Source: Streptomyces lincolnensis
GTDB taxonomy: Bacteria; Actinomycetota; Actinomycetes; Streptomycetales; Streptomycetaceae
DNA length: 64,000 nucleotides
Direction of reading: 5' to 3'
Assembly: GCF_021173675.1 (NCBI RefSeq)
Contig: NZ_JAIHON010000009.1
Coordinates: 372,001 to 436,000 of the forward strand
The translations under genes were made by a program, and so were the position numbers. Positions 7,374 through 14,826 of this stretch are shown here, piece after piece (position 1 is the first letter of the stretch; each line of letters opens with the position of its first letter). The notes beneath the pieces were generated by a model. It searched no databases, was not told the origin of the DNA, and was given only the letters and a program-made list of their open reading frames with translations.

Positions 7374-10109
7374 ATGTCTCCCATCCCTCGCAGGTCCATC
7401 CTCAAGGCGGCCGCCGTCGCCGGAGCCGCCGCGCAGTTCAGCTGGGCGCTAGGGGCCAAGGACGCGCAGGCCGCGCCGAGAGCCGCCGACGCCGATACCG
7501 ACCCCGTGACCCTCGACTGGCTGGAGGACGGCGGCCTGGGTGCCGCGCCCGGCTCCACCGTGGGTGTGCCCTGGCCGAAGGGCGCCTACCAGGAGGACCA
7601 GAAGTTCGCGGTGACGGACGTGGACGGAAAGTCCGTGCCCGCGCAGTCCTGGCCCCTCGCCTACTGGCCGGACGGCTCCCTCAAGTGGACCGCCCACGCG
7701 GTGAGTTCGGGCAACGGCAAGCTCACCCTCACCGCCGGCGAGGCCGCCGTACCGGAGAAGAAGGTCACCGTCGACCAGGGCGGTGGCACGATCACGGTCT
7801 CCACCGGGGTCATCACCACGAAGATCGCCAAGTCGGGCGCGACCCTCGTGAAGTCGGTCACCCGGGGCTCCACCGAGATCGCCAAGAACGGGCGGCTCGT
7901 GCTGATCCGGCAGCCCGAGATCGAGGACGAGGACCAGGGCGCGGTCAAGACCGAGCGCTTCGAGGGTGCCATCTCCAAGGTCGAGGTCGAACAGGACGGC
8001 CCGGTCCGCGCGGTGGTCCGCATCGACGGCAAGCACCGCAAGGGCAGCCGCAGTTGGCTGCCGTTCTCGATCCGCCTCTACTTCTACGCGGGCGCCGACT
8101 CCTTCCGCATGGTGCACACCATCACCTTCGACGGCACCCAGGAACCGGGCAAGGCCAGCGGCGACTTCATCCGCGGCCTCGGCGTCCGCTTCACCGTGCC
8201 GATGCGGGACCAGTCCTACGACCGCCACATCCGCATCGGCGGCGACGGCACCGGTCTGCTGCGCGAGGCCGTCAAGGGCATCACCGGACTGCGCCGCGAC
8301 CCGGGCGCGGCCGTCCAGGCGGCCCAGTACGCGGGCCAGAAGCTGCCCGACCCCGCCACCTGGGACCAGCGGGTCACCACCCGCCTGCAGTACATCCCCG
8401 AGTGGGGCGACTACACCCTCTCCCAGCTCTCCGCCGACGGCTTCGGCCTGCGCAAGCGCACCAAGAAGGGCCACGGCTGGATCGGCGCCGGCGGCGGCAA
8501 GCGGGCCTCCGGCTTCGGCTACGTCGGTGGCGTGAGCGGCGGATTCTCCTTCGGCCTCAGGGACTTCTGGGAGAAGTTCCCGGCCCAGCTCGACATCCGC
8601 GACGCCCAGACCGACGAGGCCGAGGTCACCCTCTGGCTCTGGTCGCCCGAGGCGCAGCCCATGGACCTGCGCTTCTACCACGACGGCATGGGCCAGGACA
8701 CCTTCGCCGAACAGCTCGAAGGCCTCAACATCACCTACGAGGACTACGAGCCCGAGTTCGGCACGCCCTACGGCATCGCCCGCACCTCGGAGCTGCTGTT
8801 CTGGGCCAACGAGTCGACGCCGTCCCCGGAGACCCTGGCCCGGCAGGTCGAGGCCGTACGGGTGCTGCCGCAGCTCGCCGCCCCGCCCAAGCAGCTCATC
8901 AAGGCGGGGGTCTTCGGGCCCGGCCTGTACTCCGAGCCCGACCGCTCGACCCCGGCCAAGGCGAAGATCGAGGACCACCTCGACTTCCTCTTCACCTACT
9001 ACAAGGACCAGGTGGAGCAGCGCCGTTGGTACGGCTTCTGGGACTACGGCGACATCATGCACACCTACGACACGGTGCGGCACCAGTGGCGCTACGACAT
9101 CGGCGGCTACGCCTGGGACAACTCCGAGCTCTCGCCGGACCTGTGGCTCTGGTTCGCGTACCTGCGCTCGGGCCGCTCGGACATCTTCCGGTTCGCCGAG
9201 GCGATGACCCGGCACACCGGTGAGGTCGACGTCTACCACCTGGGCAAGTGGGCCGGGCTCGGCACCCGGCACGGGGTGCAGCACTACGCCGACAGCGCCA
9301 AGCAGCAGCGCATCGCCAACACGACGTACCGCCGCTACTACTACTTCCTCACCGCCGACGAGCGGGTCGGCGACCTCATGCACGCCAACGTCGACTCCGA
9401 CGAGACGTTCCTCGTCCTCGACCCGATCCGCAAGATCCGCACCGAGCCGTACACGCCCGACCGGCACGCGCTGTCGATCGGCTTCGGCACGGACTGGAGC
9501 GGTCTGGTGTCGGCCTGGCTGACGGAGTGGGAGCGCAAGGGGCCGAAGTGGGAGAAGGCCAAGGCGCGCGTGCTGTCGACGATGGAGACGATCGCCGCCC
9601 AGCCCAACGGGTTCGTGCAGGGCACCGGTCTGTACGACCTGGACACGGGCCGGTTCGCCATCGCCGACAAGCCGGTGGTCGGGGTCTCGCACCTGTCGGC
9701 CGTCTTCGGCCTCAACGAACTGTGCGCCGAACTCATCGACCTCGTCGACATGCCGAAGTTCAACGAGGCGTACTACGACTACTGCCGCTACTTCAACGCC
9801 ACCAAGGCCGAGCAGGCGGCACGGTACGGGTCCAACTTCGGGAGCCTGCTGCTCTTCCAGGGGCACTCGCGCCTGGACGCCTACGCGGCCGTGCAGACCG
9901 GGGACGAGAAGCTCGCCAAGCGGGCGTGGGACAAGTTCTACAACTCCGACGGCTACAAGGAGTCGGCGCCCTGGAAGACGGAGAAGGTGAGCGGTCCGAT
10001 GGCGTTGGTGCCGGGGAGCGAGGCGGCGTGGGTGGCTACGAACGACACCGCGTTGTACGGCCTTGCCGCGATTGAGAATCTGGCGTTGCTGGGCGACAAG
10101 ATGCCGTAA
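7374..10109 (+). CDS. Tat-exported YetA/PcRGLX-like protein
   Basis: Encodes 911 residues. The N terminus is a clear twin-arginine signal (R6 R7 S I L K, hydrophobic to about residue 26, cleavage near AQA-A), so the enzyme is secreted folded. The mature chain resembles the three-domain PcRGLX/YetA family (exo-rhamnogalacturonan lyase-like, polysaccharide lyase family 26 in CAZy terms). An N-terminal beta-rich region (about 40-330) precedes a long Trp/Tyr-rich helical region (about 430-900) such as forms an alpha/alpha barrel. The gene is 123 bases after the YesL-like gene with GGAAGG ahead of the ATG. By context it would cut oligosaccharides for the adjacent importer. The substrate is inferred; the catalytic residues were not identified. 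Confidence 0.75.
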   Translation: MSPIPRRSILKAAAVAGAAAQFSWALGAKDAQAAPRAADADTDPVTLDWLEDGGLGAAPGSTVGVPWPKGAYQEDQKFAVTDVDGKSVPAQSWPLAYWPDGSLKWTAHAVSSGNGKLTLTAGEAAVPEKKVTVDQGGGTITVSTGVITTKIAKSGATLVKSVTRGSTEIAKNGRLVLIRQPEIEDEDQGAVKTERFEGAISKVEVEQDGPVRAVVRIDGKHRKGSRSWLPFSIRLYFYAGADSFRMVHTITFDGTQEPGKASGDFIRGLGVRFTVPMRDQSYDRHIRIGGDGTGLLREAVKGITGLRRDPGAAVQAAQYAGQKLPDPATWDQRVTTRLQYIPEWGDYTLSQLSADGFGLRKRTKKGHGWIGAGGGKRASGFGYVGGVSGGFSFGLRDFWEKFPAQLDIRDAQTDEAEVTLWLWSPEAQPMDLRFYHDGMGQDTFAEQLEGLNITYEDYEPEFGTPYGIARTSELLFWANESTPSPETLARQVEAVRVLPQLAAPPKQLIKAGVFGPGLYSEPDRSTPAKAKIEDHLDFLFTYYKDQVEQRRWYGFWDYGDIMHTYDTVRHQWRYDIGGYAWDNSELSPDLWLWFAYLRSGRSDIFRFAEAMTRHTGEVDVYHLGKWAGLGTRHGVQHYADSAKQQRIANTTYRRYYYFLTADERVGDLMHANVDSDETFLVLDPIRKIRTEPYTPDRHALSIGFGTDWSGLVSAWLTEWERKGPKWEKAKARVLSTMETIAAQPNGFVQGTGLYDLDTGRFAIADKPVVGVSHLSAVFGLNELCAELIDLVDMPKFNEAYYDYCRYFNATKAEQAARYGSNFGSLLLFQGHSRLDAYAAVQTGDEKLAKRAWDKFYNSDGYKESAPWKTEKVSGPMALVPGSEAAWVATNDTALYGLAAIENLALLGDKMP

Positions 10110-10118
10110 GGGGTTCGT

Positions 10119-10159
10119 GGGGAACTGCGGGTGCGTTGTGGCTGGTCGCGCAGTTCCCC
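10119..10159. terminator. intergenic hairpin element
   Basis: Arms GGGGAACTGCG (10119-10129) and CGCAGTTCCCC (10149-10159) are exact complements around a 19-base loop, between convergent genes. I recognise this as a very common Streptomyces intergenic hairpin (GGGAACTGCG...CGCAGTTCCCCGCGCCCC), which recurs at gene ends and probably acts as a terminator for both strands. Confidence 0.7.
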
Positions 10160-10179
10160 GCGCCCCTTACAGGGGCGGT

Positions 10180-12657
10180 TCAGTTCATCCTCGTCAGGAC
10201 GTCCCGTACTCGGCGCACGTCCCTGATGCGCTGCTCGTACGTCGCTCCGAGGGCGAGCAGCAGGAGGCCGGCCAGGGCGGGCGGTACCCAACGAGGGAGG
10301 GTACCGGCCACCTGGGCGATGTACGGGGCGAGTTCGTGCAGCGCGACCAGCGCGAGCACCGAGCCGCCGAGCAGGAGCGGGGCCTGGAGGTGGTGCCGGG
10401 CGCCCAGGAGGGTGACCGCCAGGGCCGCCGCGCCCAGGAGCAGGGGGCGTGTCCAGCCCGGGTCGCCCCAGGCCGCGAGGAGGCTCGGCACGAGGGTCGC
10501 GGCGAGGCCGGGGCCGTACGCGATCCAGGAGGACGCCCGCGGATCCCGGCGGCGGCGAAGAGCGCCGACGAGCAGCGCCGGGACGGTGACCGGGAGCGTG
10601 TACGCCTCCGGGGTGGCGATGTCCCAGGACGCCAGGCGTACCCAGGTGGCCAGGACGAAGAGGGCGGTGGCCGCGTAGCCGAGGGGACGGCGGTCGGGTC
10701 GTACCGCCGTGCCCGCGGTGATCACTCCGCACAGGGCCAGCACCAGGGCGAGCAGGGGCGGGTCGGTGACGGCCAGGCCGATCGCGAGCAGCCCGGCGGC
10801 GGCGCCCATCGCCTCGACCGGCACGGTGGTGCGGGGGCCGTCGAGCCGCGGTGCGAGCAGGGCGGCGACCGCCGGGACCACCAGCACGAGCAGGGCGGTG
10901 GAAGCCGCTGTCCAGCCCGCGGCGGCGCCGGTCGCGCAGGCCAGGGCGGTGGCGTGAGCCAGTGCGGCCGGAGCCGTGAGGGGCGCGAGCCGGGTACGCG
11001 TCGCGGCCGCCGCGAACAGTGCCGTCAGCAGGGAGAGCACGGTCAGGGTCGCGGTCTGCGAGGCGAGGGAGAGCAGGGCCAGGCTGAACGAGGTCACCAG
11101 GGCGAGCTGGGCGGCCGTGAGCCGGATGTGCGCGGCCTGCGGTGTCTCCGACGGGGTGGACTCCGAGGCCGGGTCGGTGGTCGGGGAGACGAGCGTCGCC
11201 ACCACCAGAGCGCCGGCTGTCGTCACTCCGTAGACCGACAGGCCGACCGTGTAGGGGAGTTCCAGTACCGCGGGCAGGGTCATGACCGTGGCCCAGGACA
11301 GGCACAGCGCGCCGACCAGTGCCCTGGGGCGCCAGGCCGTGTCACGCACCGCCAGGGCGAGCACGGCCGCCACGGCGGCCAGGACCACGGGTACCGCCGT
11401 CGCGTCCGGTGGCCAGGGCAGCTCCGGTGTCACCGCGGCCCGCGTGTCCGCCGGTGCGCCGGTCCACGCCCGCTCCGCCCAGGCGGACGCGCCCAGCACG
11501 GCCACGCTGACGACGGGCAGCGTCCACAGCACCGCCAGCGCCTGTACGGCACCCGAGGCCCAGAGCGCGCCGCGCCGCAGGGCGTCCGGCAACCGGCCGG
11601 CCCGGACCACCGCCAACAGGGCGATCCCGCACGCCAGGTGGGCCGGTACGGTCCAGGTGTCGGGCAGGACGGTACGCGCCGTACCGCCGAGGGCGGTGAC
11701 CGCGAGCAGCCCGGCGGCCACGGCGAGACCGACGGCCTGCCCCCGGCCGGTGTCCTGGTCATCGGCGGTCCGCGCGGTGGTACGGCCGCCCGCCCAGGCC
11801 GCGCCCACCGCGATCGTCGTACCGAGGAGGAGGAGCGCCGCCGCACGGGCGGCGGCGCTCGGGCCGGTGGCTGTCCAGGACAGCCAACCGGCGGCCAGTG
11901 CGCCCCAGGAGCCCGTGCCGTAGGCGCCGACGACGGCGACGACACGTACCGACCCGGACGGCATCCGGAGTGCCACCACCGTGTCCAGCGCGGCCGTCAC
12001 CAGGAGCGCGGCCGTGATGCCGTGGGCCCCGGCATCGGCGGCCAGTGCACAGAGCAGCAGCGGGAATTGGGCCGAGACGAGGGCGGCGGGGAGGGGGAGC
12101 CGTAGGGCGGTCGTGCCCGGCAGGAGGCCGTACCCGAGCCATACGCCCGCGAGGACCGCCGAGGCGACCGCCGTGTACGCCGTGCCGTCCGTGTCCGCGA
12201 GGGCGACCTCGTGGAGTGCGTAGGCGTCGAGCACTGTGAGCGCCAGTCCCAGCCCGGCCAGCGACTCGGCCGTCGACCGCAGGCCCCGCTTCAGCAGCGG
12301 CACCGGCGCGGCGAGCGTGGCCAGGGTGACCGCGCCCAGCACCGCCGAGCGCGCCGTGATCCCCAGGTCACCCCAACTGACCAGCGTGAACACCATCGCC
12401 GCGATGGTCAGCAGCACCCCGCCGAGCAGCAGCAGGACGTTCTGGACGCGCGGCGCGGAGGCCTCGGGGCGGGGTGGCGAGAAGGACGCCGACGGTGCCA
12501 CGGGCGCCGCAGGGGCCACCGGGGCCGACTGGGCCTGGTGCAGGGCCGCGACCAGCCAGGCGCGGCGGGCCAGCAACTGGGCCCGGCGGGCGTCCAGTTG
12601 CCACAGCTCGGAGTCGAGGAGCCGTAGCTCCTCGGTCGGCGGCGGGATGTGCGTCAT
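10180..12657 (-). CDS. large polytopic membrane protein (SCO7613 C-terminal-type)
   Basis: Encodes 825 residues from the ATG at 12657; an in-frame ATG at 12693 would add 12 residues. A hydrophilic helical head of about 40 residues (LDSELWQLDARRAQLL) and an Ala/Pro-rich linker precede more than twenty hydrophobic segments that run to the C terminus, with short basic loops. The architecture matches the Streptomyces proteins annotated as SCO7613 C-terminal domain-containing membrane proteins. No catalytic motif is visible and the function is unknown. It is monocistronic and divergent from the SRPBCC gene, sharing an 84-base control region with a pair of direct repeats. Confidence 0.75.
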   Translation of the reverse strand: MTHIPPPTEELRLLDSELWQLDARRAQLLARRAWLVAALHQAQSAPVAPAAPVAPSASFSPPRPEASAPRVQNVLLLLGGVLLTIAAMVFTLVSWGDLGITARSAVLGAVTLATLAAPVPLLKRGLRSTAESLAGLGLALTVLDAYALHEVALADTDGTAYTAVASAVLAGVWLGYGLLPGTTALRLPLPAALVSAQFPLLLCALAADAGAHGITAALLVTAALDTVVALRMPSGSVRVVAVVGAYGTGSWGALAAGWLSWTATGPSAAARAAALLLLGTTIAVGAAWAGGRTTARTADDQDTGRGQAVGLAVAAGLLAVTALGGTARTVLPDTWTVPAHLACGIALLAVVRAGRLPDALRRGALWASGAVQALAVLWTLPVVSVAVLGASAWAERAWTGAPADTRAAVTPELPWPPDATAVPVVLAAVAAVLALAVRDTAWRPRALVGALCLSWATVMTLPAVLELPYTVGLSVYGVTTAGALVVATLVSPTTDPASESTPSETPQAAHIRLTAAQLALVTSFSLALLSLASQTATLTVLSLLTALFAAAATRTRLAPLTAPAALAHATALACATGAAAGWTAASTALLVLVVPAVAALLAPRLDGPRTTVPVEAMGAAAGLLAIGLAVTDPPLLALVLALCGVITAGTAVRPDRRPLGYAATALFVLATWVRLASWDIATPEAYTLPVTVPALLVGALRRRRDPRASSWIAYGPGLAATLVPSLLAAWGDPGWTRPLLLGAAALAVTLLGARHHLQAPLLLGGSVLALVALHELAPYIAQVAGTLPRWVPPALAGLLLLALGATYEQRIRDVRRVRDVLTRMN

Positions 12658-12701
12658 GCAGTGGAGTGTGGCCCCGGTCACGTCACACGGCATGAGTGCG
12701 T

Positions 12702-12721
12702 GTACTCAGACCGTACTCAGA
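12702..12721. repeat. direct repeat GTACTCAGA x2, 11-bp period
   Basis: GTACTCAGA occurs at 12702-12710 and again at 12713-12721, exactly one helical turn apart, in the short gap between two divergent genes. Both genes also have GCCACACTC a few bases upstream of their start codons. This could be a protein-binding site controlling both. Confidence 0.45.
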
Positions 12722-12741
12722 TCCGATGCCACACTCTGCTC

Positions 12742-13188
12742 ATGGACTGGACCCGCTACCGCTTCCGCAGCCGGTGGACCCTGCCCGCGCCCCCCTCCGT
12801 CGTCTACGACGCCCTGGAACGCGCCGAGGACTATCCGCGCTGGTGGCGCCAGGTGCGCGAGGTCAACCGGATCGACGACGCGAGCGGGGCGATCCGGATC
12901 CGTTCCCTCCTGCCGTACGACATGACCTTCACCGCGCGCGAGGTGCGGCGCGACCCGGCGGCGGGTGTGCTGGAGATCGCGATGTCCGGGGACATCGAGG
13001 GCTGGGCCCGCTGGACGATCACGGCGACCGGCGCCGGCAGCCTCGCCCGCTACGAGCAGGTGGTGACCGTGAACAAGCCGTTGCTCAGGCGGTTCGCCGT
13101 ACCGGGGCGGCCGGTCTTCCGTGCCAACCACTGGCTGATGATGCGGGCCGGGCGGCGCGGTCTGGTCGGTCACCTGGAAGCGGTTTGA
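12742..13188 (+). CDS. SRPBCC-family (polyketide cyclase/START-like) protein
   Basis: Encodes 148 residues. The pattern of an N-terminal strand followed by VVYDALERAEDYPRWW, then beta strands and a long C-terminal helix, is that of the SRPBCC ligand-binding fold. Such proteins bind hydrophobic ligands in a deep cavity; the natural ligand here is unknown. The ATG at 12742 is chosen because the longer frame from 12649 runs across the intergenic region. No strong ribosome binding site precedes it, so a leaderless transcript is possible. The gene is followed directly by a tRNA gene on the same strand. Confidence 0.85.
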   Translation: MDWTRYRFRSRWTLPAPPSVVYDALERAEDYPRWWRQVREVNRIDDASGAIRIRSLLPYDMTFTAREVRRDPAAGVLEIAMSGDIEGWARWTITATGAGSLARYEQVVTVNKPLLRRFAVPGRPVFRANHWLMMRAGRRGLVGHLEAV

Positions 13189-13227
13189 AGGAAACCCGCG
13201 GGGACCTGTATTGTTCAGTGCGTTCCC

Positions 13228-13299
13228 GGGCGATTAGCTCAGTGGGAGAGCGCTTCGTTCACACCGAAGAGGTCACTGGTTCGAACCCAGTATCGCCCA
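13228..13299 (+). tRNA. tRNA-Val (anticodon CAC), second copy
   Basis: The sequence is identical over all 72 bases to the tRNA at 3036-3107, with the same cloverleaf, CAC anticodon and discriminator A. The immediate flanks are only partly similar. The two copies form a direct repeat bracketing about 10.1 kb. Confidence 0.97.
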
Positions 13300-13306
13300 C
13301 CGGGAA

Positions 13307-13337
13307 AAGGCCGGTCCGCCACACGCGGACCGGCCTT
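13307..13337. terminator. terminator after second tRNA-Val
   Basis: A perfect 13-bp inverted repeat (13307-13319 with 13325-13337, arms beginning AAGGCCGG) with a 5-base loop lies eight bases beyond the tRNA. It is also just beyond the stop codon of the convergent exonuclease gene, so it can serve both. Confidence 0.8.
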
Positions 13338-13339
13338 CC

Positions 13340-14068
13340 TCATGCCGCGGCGGCGGGCAGCTCCGGGCGCAGCGGCCACGCCGGGTCCACCGCCTCGAAG
13401 GTGCCGCTGCGCGCGAACCACGCCTGGAGGCCACGGGCCTGCGCCGCGTGCCACACGGCCTGCAGGGCGTGCAGTTCGGCCGGACTCAGCCGCTCCAGCC
13501 GGGCCGCGAAGCGCCGCCCCACCGCACGGACGAGGTTCAGCGAGGCCAGCGCGTCCGCGCCGGCGTCGTGCGCGGCCTCCAGGTCGACCTCGTAGTGCGC
13601 GCACAGGTCGGTGAGGGTGCGACGGCCCTTGCGGTAGCGGTCCAGATGCTTGTCCAGGACCCGCGGGTCGAGCACCTGGAGCGGACTCGCCTCGAACCAG
13701 CGGTCCAGGGACGAGGCGCGGTGGCGACGCAACTCGCGGTCCAGCAGTGTCAGATCGAACGGCGCGTTCATCACGACCAGCGGCCGTCCCGCGGCGGCCT
13801 GCTCGGCGAGCGCCTCCGCTATCTCGTGCATCACCGGCGCCGGCCAGCGGCCGTTGCGCTGAAGATGGTCGTCCGTCAGCCCGTGCACCTCCGTCGCCGC
13901 GGCGGGCACCGGCACGCCCGGATTCACCAGCCATCGGGTCACCCGCGGCCGGAAGCCCGGAGCGTCCTGGACGACGACGGCGGCCGACACGATCCGATCG
14001 GTCTCGACGTCGACGCCCGTGGTCTCTGTGTCGAAAGCGGCCAGGGGCCCTTCGTACCAGCACGTCAT
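13340..14068 (-). CDS. DEDDh 3'-5' exonuclease (DnaQ-like)
   Basis: Encodes 242 residues. The exonuclease domain fills about residues 8-175. Exo I is FDTETTG with D13 and E15, Exo II is the NAPFD segment, and Exo III is HDAGADAL supplying the histidine and last aspartate of the DEDDh set. It resembles the epsilon proofreading subunit domain but lacks other polymerase parts. In S. coelicolor several such stand-alone exonucleases exist; this one is not obviously the replicative proofreader. The C-terminal 70 residues are Ala/Arg-rich. It is divergent from the DUF4365 gene across a gap of about 190 bases. Confidence 0.9.
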   Translation of the reverse strand: MTCWYEGPLAAFDTETTGVDVETDRIVSAAVVVQDAPGFRPRVTRWLVNPGVPVPAAATEVHGLTDDHLQRNGRWPAPVMHEIAEALAEQAAAGRPLVVMNAPFDLTLLDRELRRHRASSLDRWFEASPLQVLDPRVLDKHLDRYRKGRRTLTDLCAHYEVDLEAAHDAGADALASLNLVRAVGRRFAARLERLSPAELHALQAVWHAAQARGLQAWFARSGTFEAVDPAWPLRPELPAAAA

Positions 14069-14259
14069 ACCTACACAACCCCTCGTTCACCCACGGCAGC
14101 TGACGCACCGTCTTCTGCCTGTTTGGTGATACCCGGGCTGTTTGCGCCGTACGCCGGAAGGACACAACAGGAGTACGGGTCTTTGCAGTTCAGCGGCCCG
14201 GCGCGGGAATCATGTGGCCCCGGTGTGGGCATTTCACTTTGCTGGGAAGGCTGTTGGTC

Positions 14260-14826
14260 ATGGCGATAGCGCAGCCCGAGCGGGGCGGGCTGCTGCCCGA
14301 ACGCGCGGGCCCCCATCGCGGCACACTCGCCACCACCGCCTGCATGGAGACCATGCAGGTGGGCTACTTGCACGCGGTCGCCGCGGCGGCCGGCTGCTCG
14401 CTGTCGCAGCCCTTTCCGGACAACGGCATCGACTGGCACGTCAGCCACGGCTCACCCGGGCACACCGTCGACGACGAGGTGACCATCAAGGTGCAGTTGA
14501 AGTGCACCTACCAGATCGCGCCGAACCCGCCCGGCCGCACCTTCTCCTTCACGCTCGACAACGACCACCTGCGCAAACTCGCCCGCACCCCGGTCTCGGT
14601 GCACAAGATCCTGGTCGTGATGCTCGTCCCCCGGTCCCGGGACGACTGGCTGCGCGCCGGCCACGACCGGCTCGACCTGAGGCACTGCTGCTACTGGGTC
14701 AACCTCGCCGGTCACCCCATCACCGGCCGCACCCGCACCACCGTGCGGGTGCCGACCTCGCGCATCTTCGACGACCGGGCGCTCTGCGAGATCATGACGC
14801 GGGTCGGGACGGGAGGCAGACCATGA
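14260..14826 (+). CDS. DUF4365-domain protein with PD-(D/E)XK-like pattern
   Basis: Encodes 188 residues. The ATG at 14260 follows GGGAAGG; an in-frame ATG at 14212 is weaker. The region about 28-180 fits DUF4365. Within it E30, D58 (in NGIDWH) and Q79-L-K81 are spaced as in the PD-(D/E)XK nuclease core (E...D...QxK), and I recall the family being placed in that fold. If so it would be a metal-dependent nuclease or a relative. It overlaps the next gene by four bases (ATGA), so the two are translated as a unit. It is divergent from a 3'-5' exonuclease gene. The biological role is unknown; nuclease activity is an inference. Confidence 0.75.
   Translation: MAIAQPERGGLLPERAGPHRGTLATTACMETMQVGYLHAVAAAAGCSLSQPFPDNGIDWHVSHGSPGHTVDDEVTIKVQLKCTYQIAPNPPGRTFSFTLDNDHLRKLARTPVSVHKILVVMLVPRSRDDWLRAGHDRLDLRHCCYWVNLAGHPITGRTRTTVRVPTSRIFDDRALCEIMTRVGTGGRP

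Noticed and set aside
7449..9866. 805-codon leftward frame opposite the YetA-like gene
   Set aside because: Antisense shadow; the rightward gene has a Tat signal and coherent domains.
10063..12105. 680-codon rightward frame opposite the large membrane protein
   Set aside because: Arg/Gly/Gln-rich shadow; the leftward frame shows regular hydrophobic spans.
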